A DNA stretch of 64,000 nucleotides from Corallococcus sp. AS-1-6. Its GTDB lineage: Bacteria; Myxococcota; Myxococcia; Myxococcales; Myxococcaceae. The DNA lies in the NCBI RefSeq assembly GCF_020037015.1, contig NZ_JAIQDE010000001.1:248001-312000 (forward strand), given 5' to 3'. The translations under genes were made by a program, and so were the position numbers. Position 1 is the stretch's first letter, and each line of letters begins with the position of its first letter. Positions 1 to 8,702 of the stretch are shown piece after piece. The notes under the pieces are model-generated. The model saw only the letters and a program-made list of their open reading frames with translations. It was not told the DNA's origin and searched no databases.

Positions 1-2663
1 TGTCGGAGCTGGCCTACGAGGGACTGCGCCAGCGCTTCAAGGAGCTGGAGGGCCAGTACCCCATCGACCGCGAGCAGTACCAGGCGCGCCTCACGCTGGA
101 GCTGGGCGTCATCCAGCGCATGGGCTTCTCCGGCTACTTCCTCATCGTTCAGGACTTCATCAACTGGGCCAAGGACCACAACATCCCGGTGGGCCCGGGC
201 CGTGGCTCCGGCGCCGGTTCGCTCGTGGCCTACGCGCTGCGCATCACCGACCTGGACCCCATCCCGTACAACCTCCTCTTCGAGCGCTTCCTCAACCCGG
301 AGCGCGTGTCGATGCCGGACTTCGATATCGACTTCTGCCAGGACCGGCGCGACGAGGTCATCAAGTACGTGGGCCGCAAGTACGGCGAGATGAACGTGGG
401 GCAGATCATCACGTTCGGCTCGCTCAAGGCCAAGAGCGTGCTGCGCGACGTGTGCCGCGTCTTCGGCCTGCCCTTCAGCGAAGGCGACCGCATCGCCAAG
501 CTGGTCCCCGAGGTCCTCAACATCACCTTGAAGGAGGCCATCGAGATGGAGCCTCGCCTCAAGGAGATGATCGAAAAGCCCCAGAACATCGGTGAGGTGG
601 AGGGCAACCCCGTCACCACCAAGGACGTGCTGGAGATCGCGCTCGCGCTGGAGGGCCTGCACCGCCAGCCCGGCATGCACGCCGCGGGCGTGGTCATCGC
701 GGACAAGCCGCTCTGGGAGTTCGTGCCCGTCTACCAGCCGCCCGGCGAGAAGATCCTCATCACCCAGTTCGCCAAGGACGAGGTGGAGGCCGCGGGCCTG
801 GTGAAGTTCGACTTCCTCGGCCTGAAGACGCTCACGGTCATCCAGCACGCGCTGGACCTGGTGAACCGCAACCACGGCAAGGACATCAAGCGGCACGAGA
901 TCCCGCTGCACGACGAGAAGATGTGGCAGTTGATGGCGGAGGGCGACACCGCCGGCGTCTTCCAGATGGAGTCCAGCGGCTTCACCGAAATGGTGATGAA
1001 GCTCAAGCCGACCTGCTTCGAAGACGTCATCGCCGCGGGCGCGCTCTACCGCCCGGGTCCGCTGGACTCCGGCATGGTGGACGTCTTCATCAACCGCAAG
1101 CACGGCCGGGAGAAGGTGGCCTACCCGCACCCCAACCTGGAGCCGGTGCTCAAGGACACCTACGGCGTCATCGTCTACCAGGAACAGGTGATGCAGATCT
1201 CCCAGGTGCTGGGAGGCTACACCCTGGGCCGCGCCGACCTTCTTCGCCGCGCCATGGGCAAGAAGAAGGCGGAGGTCATGCAGGCCGAGCGCGCCGGCTT
1301 CCTGGAGGGCTGCAAGAACAACAACGTGGACCTGAAGGTCGCGGGCGAAATCTTCGACCTGATGGAGAAGTTCGCCGAGTACGGCTTCAACAAGAGCCAC
1401 TCCGCGGCGTACGGCCTGGTCACCATCCACACGGCGTGGCTCAAGGCCCACTACCCGTGCGAATTCATGGCCGCCCTTCTCACCAGCGAGAAGGACAACA
1501 CCGACAAGGTGGTGAAGCACATCGGCGAGGCCCGCGAGTCGGGCACGCAGGTGCTGCCGCCGGACGTGAACCAGTCCGACATGGCCTTCGGCGCGGTGGA
1601 GGGGAAGATCCGCTTCGGCCTGGGCGCCATCAAGGGCGTGGGCGAGGGCGCCATCGAGTCCATCCTGGAGGCGCGCAAGGAGGGCCCCTTCAAGAGCCTC
1701 TTCGACTTCTGCGAGCGCGTGGACGGCCGCCGCGTCAACCGCAAGGTGCTGGAAGCGCTGGTGAAGGCCGGCGCCTTCGACTTCGAGAAGCGCCCCCGCG
1801 CGCAGCTCTTCGAGACCATCGAGCGCGCGATGAACCGCGGCTCCTCCAGCCAGAAGGACCGCGCGGCGGGGCAGAGCTCGCTCTTCGGCATGCTCGCGGG
1901 GCCCGAGTCCTCCGGCGGCGGCCTCAAGGACGACTACGCGCAGGTGGAGGAGTGGCCGGAGAAGGAGCGCCTGGCCTTCGAGAAGGAGGCCATCGGCTTC
2001 TACGTGTCCGGCCACCCGCTGTACCAGTACGAGAAGGAGCTCAAGCGCTACGCGCGGCCCATCACCGCCGTGCAGCGGGCGCGCCGCGACGAGAAGCTCA
2101 CCGTGGCGGGCATCATCACCGTGCTGCGCGAGCGCCCCACCAAGACGGGCAAGCGCATGGCGTGGGTCACCATCGAAGACCTGTCCGGCTCCACGGAGCT
2201 GGTGTGCTTCCCGGGCAAGGACGGCACGCGCAACGTGATGGGCAAGGACGGCAAGTGGTCCAAGCAGGGCCCCAAGCCGGGGTACGAGCACTGGGAGCAC
2301 CTGCTCAAGTCGGACGACCCCATCCTCGTCACCGGCACCGTGCAGATTTCGCAGCGCGACGAGAACACGCCCACCGCGGAGCTCATCGTCGAGGACATCC
2401 AGAGCCTCAAGGCCGTGCGGGAGAAGCGCACCAAGCGCCTGGAGCTGCGGCTGCCCGCGGACATCGTCACGGAGGAGCGGCTGGCGAAGCTCAACGAGCT
2501 GGCGAAGAAGTACGCGGGCGCCACCCCGGTGGCGGTGAGCGTGCTGTTCCCCGGGGAGGCGGAGGCGCATATTTCCGGCACCACCCTCAAGGTGCAGGTG
2601 AACGACGATTTGCTCCTCGCGGTGGACCGCCTCTTCGGGCAGAAGGTCGTCGAGTTCGGCTGA
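1..2663 (+). CDS. dnaE: DNA polymerase III subunit alpha, 3' part
   Basis: Catalytic subunit of the replicative DNA polymerase III holoenzyme. The reading frame is open from base 3, so the N-terminal PHP domain and part of the palm lie outside the window; about 886 of the usual ~1,180 residues are present. The polymerase core is clear: a GRGSGAGS segment followed by the PDFDIDF motif that carries two metal-binding aspartates. Further on come the finger region with YQEQVMQI, the helix-hairpin-helix region and a C-terminal OB-fold-like segment. It ends 20 bases before the dehydrogenase gene on the same strand, so the two may be cotranscribed. The family assignment is secure; that it is the main DnaE1 rather than an error-prone DnaE2 is inferred from its ordinary length and sequence. 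Confidence 0.97.
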   Translation, partial: SELAYEGLRQRFKELEGQYPIDREQYQARLTLELGVIQRMGFSGYFLIVQDFINWAKDHNIPVGPGRGSGAGSLVAYALRITDLDPIPYNLLFERFLNPERVSMPDFDIDFCQDRRDEVIKYVGRKYGEMNVGQIITFGSLKAKSVLRDVCRVFGLPFSEGDRIAKLVPEVLNITLKEAIEMEPRLKEMIEKPQNIGEVEGNPVTTKDVLEIALALEGLHRQPGMHAAGVVIADKPLWEFVPVYQPPGEKILITQFAKDEVEAAGLVKFDFLGLKTLTVIQHALDLVNRNHGKDIKRHEIPLHDEKMWQLMAEGDTAGVFQMESSGFTEMVMKLKPTCFEDVIAAGALYRPGPLDSGMVDVFINRKHGREKVAYPHPNLEPVLKDTYGVIVYQEQVMQISQVLGGYTLGRADLLRRAMGKKKAEVMQAERAGFLEGCKNNNVDLKVAGEIFDLMEKFAEYGFNKSHSAAYGLVTIHTAWLKAHYPCEFMAALLTSEKDNTDKVVKHIGEARESGTQVLPPDVNQSDMAFGAVEGKIRFGLGAIKGVGEGAIESILEARKEGPFKSLFDFCERVDGRRVNRKVLEALVKAGAFDFEKRPRAQLFETIERAMNRGSSSQKDRAAGQSSLFGMLAGPESSGGGLKDDYAQVEEWPEKERLAFEKEAIGFYVSGHPLYQYEKELKRYARPITAVQRARRDEKLTVAGIITVLRERPTKTGKRMAWVTIEDLSGSTELVCFPGKDGTRNVMGKDGKWSKQGPKPGYEHWEHLLKSDDPILVTGTVQISQRDENTPTAELIVEDIQSLKAVREKRTKRLELRLPADIVTEERLAKLNELAKKYAGATPVAVSVLFPGEAEAHISGTTLKVQVNDDLLLAVDRLFGQKVVEFG

Positions 2664-2683
2664 TTTCGAAAGGAAGCGACTCC

Positions 2684-3487
2684 ATGGCGGACAGCGTGTT
2701 CAAGGATGGGCTGCTCAAGGGCAAGACGGCGTTCGTCTCCGGCGGCAGCAGCGGCATCAACCTCGGCATCGCCACCGCGTTCGTGAAGGCGGGCGCGAAG
2801 GTGGCCATCAACGGCCGCAACGTGGAGAAGCTGGAGGGCGCGGTGAAGGGCCTCCAGGCCCACGGCACCGCCATGGGCGTGGCCGCGGACGTGCGCGACT
2901 ACGCGTCGGTGGAGAAGGCGCTCCAGCAGGTGAAGGACGCCTACGGTGAGATCGACGTGCTGGTGTGCGGCGCGGCCGGCAACTTCCCCGCGCCCGTGCT
3001 GGGCATGTCCTCCAACGGCTTCAAGGCGGTGATGGACATCGACGTGCTGGGCACCTTCAACGTGTCCCGCGCCGCCTTCGAACACCTGCGCAAGCCGGGC
3101 GCCGCCGTCATCAACATCTCCGCGCCCCAGGCCTACCTGCCCATGGCCATGCAGGCCCACGTGTGCGCCGCCAAGGCCGGCGTGGACATGCTCACCCGCG
3201 TGCTCGCCATCGAGTGGGGCGGCACCGGCGTGCGCGTCAACGCCATCACCCCGGGCCCCATCGAGGGCACGGAGGGCATGAGCCGCCTGGCCCCGTCGGA
3301 GGGCGCCCGCCAGAAGCTCGCGGAGGCCCTGCCGCTCCAGCGCTTCGGAAAGCCAGACGACATCGCCCGGCTGGCCCTGTTCCTCGCCTCCGACGCGGCG
3401 TCCTACATCACCGGCGCCATCATGGTCTGCGATGGCGGCCAGTCTTTGTTGGGCGGCGCCGCGGTGCTCCAGGCCATCAACGGCTGA
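2684..3487 (+). CDS. SDR oxidoreductase, 2,4-dienoyl-CoA reductase-like
   Basis: NAD(P)-dependent short-chain dehydrogenase/reductase of 267 residues. The N-terminal Rossmann fold has a glycine-rich loop (SGGSSGINLG), and the C-terminal part contains VNAITPGPI and ends with an SDR-type YITGAIMVCDGG segment. The canonical YxxxK site is altered: Lys164 is kept but Val160 stands where Tyr is expected. The same lack of that Tyr, together with the text around GPIEGTEG, is characteristic of 2,4-dienoyl-CoA reductases (DECR type) that act in beta-oxidation of unsaturated fatty acids. Start ATG 2684 has AGGAAG seven bases upstream. The DECR-like role is inferred; SDR membership is certain. Confidence 0.88.
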   Translation: MADSVFKDGLLKGKTAFVSGGSSGINLGIATAFVKAGAKVAINGRNVEKLEGAVKGLQAHGTAMGVAADVRDYASVEKALQQVKDAYGEIDVLVCGAAGNFPAPVLGMSSNGFKAVMDIDVLGTFNVSRAAFEHLRKPGAAVINISAPQAYLPMAMQAHVCAAKAGVDMLTRVLAIEWGGTGVRVNAITPGPIEGTEGMSRLAPSEGARQKLAEALPLQRFGKPDDIARLALFLASDAASYITGAIMVCDGGQSLLGGAAVLQAING

Positions 3488-3613
3488 TTCCAGCCGAGGT
3501 GCGTGTCCCGGCCCTGCTTCGCGGGCGCCGGGGGATGTCTGCTAGAAGGCATTGCAACCCCGCGTGGTGCGCACGCCGCGCGCGCGGGGGCTGCTCGCTG
3601 GACGGAGACATCC
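3488..3613 (+). promoter_or_regulatory. Leader and putative promoter of lipoprotein A
   Basis: This leader is duplicated upstream of the paralogous gene at 8703. Shared landmarks are a stem-loop around the CCCTGCTTCGCG core (3508-3533), an extended -10-like TGCTAGAAG (3540-3548) and a ribosome-binding GGAGA (3604-3608) five bases before ATG. Similarity between the copies begins right after the stop codon of the upstream dehydrogenase, so the duplicated unit includes its own promoter. The -10 assignment is a sequence resemblance only. Confidence 0.4.
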
Positions 3614-6600
3614 ATGTCCCCAAGGATTGCTGTGCTCGCCCGGTGTCTGGGGTTGAGCGTGCTGTGTCTGGGATTGTCACTGGGCTGCACGGAGCCGGGG
3701 CTCTCCCCGCAGCCTCCGCCCAGGGGCGTGGTGGACACGGCGGCCTCCACGGTGGTGGTGGACCGGCCCACGGGCGTGCTGGCGGATGGCCAGGACACCG
3801 CGGTCGTCACGGTGACGGTGCTGCGCAAGGCGGACGGCTCGCGGCTGTCCGGGCTCTCGGTGTCGGTGACGGTGGAGGGGGAGGGCGCCTCCGTCCTGGA
3901 GTCGGAGGCCCTCACCGGCCTCGATGGCGAGGCCCTGGCGCGGGTGACGTCCACGGCGCCGGGCGTGAAGACGGTGAAGGCGTCGGTGACGGATGTGACC
4001 GGCGGAAGGATGCCGCTCACCCAGACGGCCACGGTGGAGTTCGCGAGCGTCAGCACCGTGAAGACGCTGGCGTTCCGCTCGGCGCTGCCGGACGGCGTGG
4101 CGGGCGTTCCGCTCGCGGGCCTGGTGGTGGAGGTCCAGGACGCCAGCGGCGCGGTGGTGGCGGACAGCACGGCGGAGGTGACGCTGTCGCTGGGCTCCGG
4201 CGGCATCGTGTCCCCCGAGGGCCCGCTGACGGTGGCGGCGGTGAACGGCGTCGCGTCCTTTTCGGACGTGGTGCTGAAGCGTGCGGGCGCGGGCTACTCC
4301 TTCGTCGCGAACGCCCCGGGCTTCGAGGCCGTCGCCAGCCCCCCCTTCACGGTGGCGCCCGGTGCGCCCTCGGCCCTGGAGTGGAGCACCTGGCTGGAGG
4401 CGGTCACCGCGGGCGTGACGCAGGACCTGGAGGTCACGATCCAGGATGCGTACCTCAACACGGTGACAGGCTACACGGGCACGGTGACGCTGACGTCCAC
4501 GGACGCGGCGGCGACGCTGCCCGCCGCGCACACCTTCACCTCCGTGGACGCGGGCAGGTTCAGGTTCCAGGGCATCACCTTCCGCACGGCCGGTCCCCAG
4601 CGCCTGATGATCGGTGACGGGACGGCCGCCATCGCGGCCACGCTGGATGCGAACGTGTCCGCCGCGGCGCCCGCGCGTCTGGTCTTCACGCAGCAGCCGG
4701 CCACGCCTGTGTCGACGCGTGCCGCCCTGGGGACCGTGAAGGTGGCGGTCCAGGATGCCTTCGGCAACACGGCGCCGGTGACCTCTCCCTCGGTGACGCT
4801 GTCGCTACCTCCAGGCACCTTCACGTTGATGGGAGCGGTGGACGCGGCGCCGGTGGAGGGCATCGCGACCTTCACGGACTTGAGCATCGTGGGGCATGGC
4901 ATCACGCACCTGGTGGCTTCCGCGCAGGGCCTGCAGGACATGAGCAGCGCGGACGTGGAGGTGAAGGACGACGTGGCGCCCGCGAAGCCGGTGCTGACGC
5001 AGACGGGGGCCACGGAGACGGGCCTCACCGTGCAGTGGACGGGCGTGGGGGGTGACGGTGTGCAGGGGCAACTGGCGTCGCAGGAGCTGCGCTACGCGAC
5101 GTCCGCCATCACCACGGACGCGGCCTTCGAAGAGGCGACGCCGGTGACGGTCGGCGCCCCCGTGCCTCCGGGGACGGAGCAGTCCGCGACCCTCTCCGGG
5201 CTCGGGGCGGGCAAGACGTACCACGTGGCGCTGAAGGTGACGGACGCGCACGGCAACTCCGCGCGCTCGGACAGCCTCGCGGTGTCCACGGAGGATCCGC
5301 AGGTGACGCAGTTGGCGTTCACGCCGCAGCCGTCGAATGGCAACGCGGGGTCGGCGCTCGCGGACGTGAAGGTGTCACTGCTGGACGCGCGGGGCGACGT
5401 CGTCCCCAAGGCCACCACGGTGGTGACGCTGACGCTCACGGGTCAGGCTGGCTTCACGGCGGTGCCGGTGGCGGCGGTGAATGGCGTGGCCACCTTCTCG
5501 GGCCTGCGCGTGGACACGGCGGGCACGTACACGTTCACGGCCACGGCGGGCTCGCTGACGCAGGAGAGCCAGTCCTTCACGGTGGGCGCGGGGGCGGCGG
5601 CGAAGCTGATGCTCGTGCCCTTCCCGGGCCCGGTCGACGCGGGTGCGTCGAACGACGTGACGGTGTCCGTGACGGATGCCTTTGGCAACCGCCTCCCGGA
5701 CTACACCGGCACGGTGCGCTTCACGTCCTCGGACGCGCAGGCGGTGCTGCCTCCGGACGTCGTCTTCGCCCTGGCGGACCAGGGCGAGAAGACGGTCTCC
5801 GGCTTCGTCTTCAAGACGGCGGGCACGCAGTCGCTCACGGCCACGGACACGGCCACCCCGGCCCTCACCGCGACGGTGAACGCGGAGGTGCGCTCCGTCA
5901 CGGCCGCGTCGCTTGAAGTCATCGCGAGCGCGGGCCCGTTCGGCGCGGGCCAGTCGCTGAGCTACGAGCTGGTGGCACGTGACGTCTACGGCAACGTGGC
6001 GAAGGGCTACGCGTCCACGGTGACCTTCACCTCCTCGGATGCGCAGGCGGTGCTGCCCGGCGCCTATACGTTCACCCTGCTGGACGAGGGCCGGCACACC
6101 TTCAGCGTGGAGCTGCGCACCGCCGGAGACCACGACGTCACCGTGGAGGACGTGACGGACACGTCGCTCACGGTCTCGCACACGTACTCCATCATCCCGG
6201 CGGCGGTGGGCCAGTTGACCTTCGCCTCCGCGCCCACGACGGGCTCGGTGCGGCAGGCGCTGGCGGACGTGGAGGTCGTGCTGCGGGATGTGTATGGCAA
6301 CACCGTCAAAGACACCCCGACGGACGTGACGCTGGCGCTCGCGGGTGGCAGCTTCGCCCAGGCCAATCCCACGCACACGACCGTGGACGGCGTGGCGACC
6401 TTCGCCGGCCTCGTCGTGAATGACGAAGGCACGTATCGGTTTGAAGCCGACGCGGACACCGTGGCGGTCGCTACGTCCGGGGACCTGCTCATCACCGACG
6501 CGGTGGCGCCGGCCGTCGTGCGGAGCTTCAGCGCGACGGTTGTGTCCGGCACCAGCCTCCGCCTGGATTGGGCGGCCCCGGGAGATGACGGCGACCTGGG

Positions 6601-8563
6601 GACGGCGACGCGCTACGAGCTGCGCTACGCCACGTCCGCCATCACCGACGCGACGTTCGACTCGGCCACGGAGGCGCCGGGCGTGAGCGCGCCCCAGGCT
6701 CCGGGCATGGAGGAGACCTTCACCGTCTCCGGCCTGGAGGTGGCGACGACCTACTTCTTCGCGCTGAGGACCTTCGACGGCGCGGGCAACGTCAGCGCGC
6801 TCGCCACCGCGAGCGCCAGCACCCCCAGCCCTTGCGACGGCTACGTGTGCACGCCGCCGGCCCCGACGTGCGCGGAGGACGCCAAGACACTGGAGGTGCC
6901 CACGTCGGTGTGCGTGGTGCGCGACAGCGTGCCGACCTGCGAGGACGGCGCGGTGGCGCGGCAGGTCTGCCCCGGCGTCTGCCACGCGGGCGCGTGCACT
7001 CTGGCGTCGTCGTTCGTGAACGTGGGGGAACTCGTCCTGTCGGAGGTGATGCACTCGCCCTCCGTGGGCACCACGGAGTACCTGGAGCTGACCAACACCA
7101 GCACGAAGCTGATGGACCTGAACGGCATGCAGGTGCACATCACGAACAGTCAGGGCTCTTTCTCCGGTTTCTCCGTGCTGTATGGCAAGCCGCTGTTGGT
7201 CGAACCCGGCGGGCGGGTGGTGTTCGCGCAGGACGCGAACCCGGCGACGAACGGTGGAGTGCCCGCGAGCTACGCGTATGGCACGAGCGTGCGCATGGAC
7301 AGCACGGGCACCGTCGCCATCCGGGGGCTGTTTGGCCCACCGGGAAATCCGTCGGTGGACCGCGTCGAATACTGGGAAGGCTTCCCGAACACGCCCGGTC
7401 GCGCGATGAGCCTCGCTTCCAGCATCATCGGCGCGCCGGCCAGCGCCCGGTCCCGGTCCTGGTACTGGTGTGACTCCTCCGGCAGCCTCAAGGGCGGCGA
7501 CCGGGGCACGCCGGGCCAGCCCAATGACGACTGCGGCATGAACGTCCAGCCTCCGGTGGACTTCTGCAACATCGCGTACCCGAAGACTTTTCCGGACTTC
7601 CCCAGGTACCCGGCCACCATCACCACCACCGAGACCTACGCCATCCACAGCTCGTTCTCCGACTTCGACGTCACCACCCGGAACCCGACCGGCAATGACT
7701 ACTCCCCGCGCATCGAGGCGCAGTTGGGGTACGGCGCGGACTCGGCCCATCCGGAGGGCTGGACGTGGCTCAAGGCCGACTTCAACGTGAACTACGCCGT
7801 GTCCGCGGGAAGCGTGAACGACCAGATGCGGACCTGGATGAACATCCCCACGCCCGGGACCTACCGCTATGGCTTCCGCTACCGGTTCAAGGACGCGGGC
7901 GCGCCGTGGGTGTATTGCGATCAGAACGGCATCACCGTTCCACCCGCCGGCACGTATGGCTCGGTGACGGTGGTGGCGAATGTGAAGCCGCCGCTGACGG
8001 ACCATGTCGTCATCAGCGAGTTCAATGGAGGGCAGCCCTACCTCAGCGCGGATGAGATCATCGAGCTCTACAACCCGACGCACGCGGACGTGGACCTGTC
8101 GGGTTGGGAGGTGGGCTACATGCCCGCCAAGGGGAGCAGCTACACGACCTTCGTCCTCCCGGCCGGGAGCAGGATTCGCGCCCACGGCTTCTTCCTGCTG
8201 GGCGGCGCGACCTACACGGGCACGGTCGCCGCGGACGTCAGGTACTCGGTTTTCGACGCAGCGGACTCCTCGACCGGTGGCCACATCCGCCTCCGGAGTC
8301 CGGACGGGGCGAGCTTCACCGAGGTGGACCGGCTCGGGTACGGCACCGCCAGCCAGCCCGAGGGCTCCCCCGCTCCGTACTCCGCGGGCAGAAGCCTGAT
8401 CCGCAAGGCCGTGTCCACCTCGGTCCCCTCGGGGATGGTGTCCGTGCTCGGCTCGGATTACTGGCGGGGGAACGGCTACGACACGAACGACAACGCGACG
8501 AACTTCTTGGACGTCCCGGAACGGGAACCCCAGAATTCCGCGAGCCAGGTCGAGTTCTACTGA
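3614..8563 (+). CDS. Giant Ig-like/FN3/lamin-tail lipoprotein A
   Basis: Secreted lipoprotein of 1,649 residues. ATG 3614 was chosen because it directly precedes a lipoprotein signal peptide ending in LSLGC and has a GGAGA ribosome-binding site; the frame is open further upstream but without such features. After the signal come an invasin/intimin-like Big-1 module (about 35-150), several more Ig-like repeats that share VAAVNGVA-type segments, FN3-like domains (about 455-560 and 965-1070), a cysteine-rich module starting CDGYVC (about 1074-1130), and two lamin-tail-like domains beginning LVLSEVMHSP (about 1140) and HVVISEFNGG (about 1460). This suggests a cell-surface adhesion or matrix protein. 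It is a tandem paralogue of the next gene. Exact function unknown. Confidence 0.85.
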   Translation: MSPRIAVLARCLGLSVLCLGLSLGCTEPGLSPQPPPRGVVDTAASTVVVDRPTGVLADGQDTAVVTVTVLRKADGSRLSGLSVSVTVEGEGASVLESEALTGLDGEALARVTSTAPGVKTVKASVTDVTGGRMPLTQTATVEFASVSTVKTLAFRSALPDGVAGVPLAGLVVEVQDASGAVVADSTAEVTLSLGSGGIVSPEGPLTVAAVNGVASFSDVVLKRAGAGYSFVANAPGFEAVASPPFTVAPGAPSALEWSTWLEAVTAGVTQDLEVTIQDAYLNTVTGYTGTVTLTSTDAAATLPAAHTFTSVDAGRFRFQGITFRTAGPQRLMIGDGTAAIAATLDANVSAAAPARLVFTQQPATPVSTRAALGTVKVAVQDAFGNTAPVTSPSVTLSLPPGTFTLMGAVDAAPVEGIATFTDLSIVGHGITHLVASAQGLQDMSSADVEVKDDVAPAKPVLTQTGATETGLTVQWTGVGGDGVQGQLASQELRYATSAITTDAAFEEATPVTVGAPVPPGTEQSATLSGLGAGKTYHVALKVTDAHGNSARSDSLAVSTEDPQVTQLAFTPQPSNGNAGSALADVKVSLLDARGDVVPKATTVVTLTLTGQAGFTAVPVAAVNGVATFSGLRVDTAGTYTFTATAGSLTQESQSFTVGAGAAAKLMLVPFPGPVDAGASNDVTVSVTDAFGNRLPDYTGTVRFTSSDAQAVLPPDVVFALADQGEKTVSGFVFKTAGTQSLTATDTATPALTATVNAEVRSVTAASLEVIASAGPFGAGQSLSYELVARDVYGNVAKGYASTVTFTSSDAQAVLPGAYTFTLLDEGRHTFSVELRTAGDHDVTVEDVTDTSLTVSHTYSIIPAAVGQLTFASAPTTGSVRQALADVEVVLRDVYGNTVKDTPTDVTLALAGGSFAQANPTHTTVDGVATFAGLVVNDEGTYRFEADADTVAVATSGDLLITDAVAPAVVRSFSATVVSGTSLRLDWAAPGDDGDLGTATRYELRYATSAITDATFDSATEAPGVSAPQAPGMEETFTVSGLEVATTYFFALRTFDGAGNVSALATASASTPSPCDGYVCTPPAPTCAEDAKTLEVPTSVCVVRDSVPTCEDGAVARQVCPGVCHAGACTLASSFVNVGELVLSEVMHSPSVGTTEYLELTNTSTKLMDLNGMQVHITNSQGSFSGFSVLYGKPLLVEPGGRVVFAQDANPATNGGVPASYAYGTSVRMDSTGTVAIRGLFGPPGNPSVDRVEYWEGFPNTPGRAMSLASSIIGAPASARSRSWYWCDSSGSLKGGDRGTPGQPNDDCGMNVQPPVDFCNIAYPKTFPDFPRYPATITTTETYAIHSSFSDFDVTTRNPTGNDYSPRIEAQLGYGADSAHPEGWTWLKADFNVNYAVSAGSVNDQMRTWMNIPTPGTYRYGFRYRFKDAGAPWVYCDQNGITVPPAGTYGSVTVVANVKPPLTDHVVISEFNGGQPYLSADEIIELYNPTHADVDLSGWEVGYMPAKGSSYTTFVLPAGSRIRAHGFFLLGGATYTGTVAADVRYSVFDAADSSTGGHIRLRSPDGASFTEVDRLGYGTASQPEGSPAPYSAGRSLIRKAVSTSVPSGMVSVLGSDYWRGNGYDTNDNATNFLDVPEREPQNSASQVEFY
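5542..6268 (+). repeat. Perfect 727-base direct repeat, copy 1
   Basis: By base-by-base reading these 727 bases are identical to 10634-11360, an offset of 5,092. The first mismatches outside are C5541 against T10633 and G6269 against A11361. The rest of the two genes differs at many positions, so this block was probably homogenised recently by gene conversion or unequal crossing-over. It codes for about residues 643-885, covering two Ig-like repeats. Confidence 0.9.
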
Positions 8564-8587
8564 CCGTTCCCAACGGGGATTCCAGTT

Positions 8588-8702
8588 GAGGTGCAAACCT
8601 CCGGCCCTGCTTCGCGAGGGTCGGGGGATGTCTGCTAGAAAGCACTGAAACCCCGTGTGAAGCGCACGAAGCCGCGGGGCTGCTCGCTGGACGGAGACAT
8701 CC
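8588..8702 (+). promoter_or_regulatory. Leader and putative promoter of lipoprotein B
   Basis: Second copy of the duplicated leader. It keeps the CCCTGCTTCGCG core, the TGCTAGAAA extended -10-like element (8633-8641) and the ribosome-binding GGAGA before ATG 8703. The stem-loop is retained with different arm sequences: CCGGCCCT pairs with AGGGTCGG, including one G-T wobble. The remaining bases after the stop of gene A (8564-8587) show no gene. Confidence 0.4.

Noticed and set aside
923-2683. Out-of-frame extension of the SDR gene across dnaE
   Set aside because: The extension overlaps the well-conserved dnaE frame and is Arg/Pro-rich; ATG 2684 has a good ribosome-binding site.
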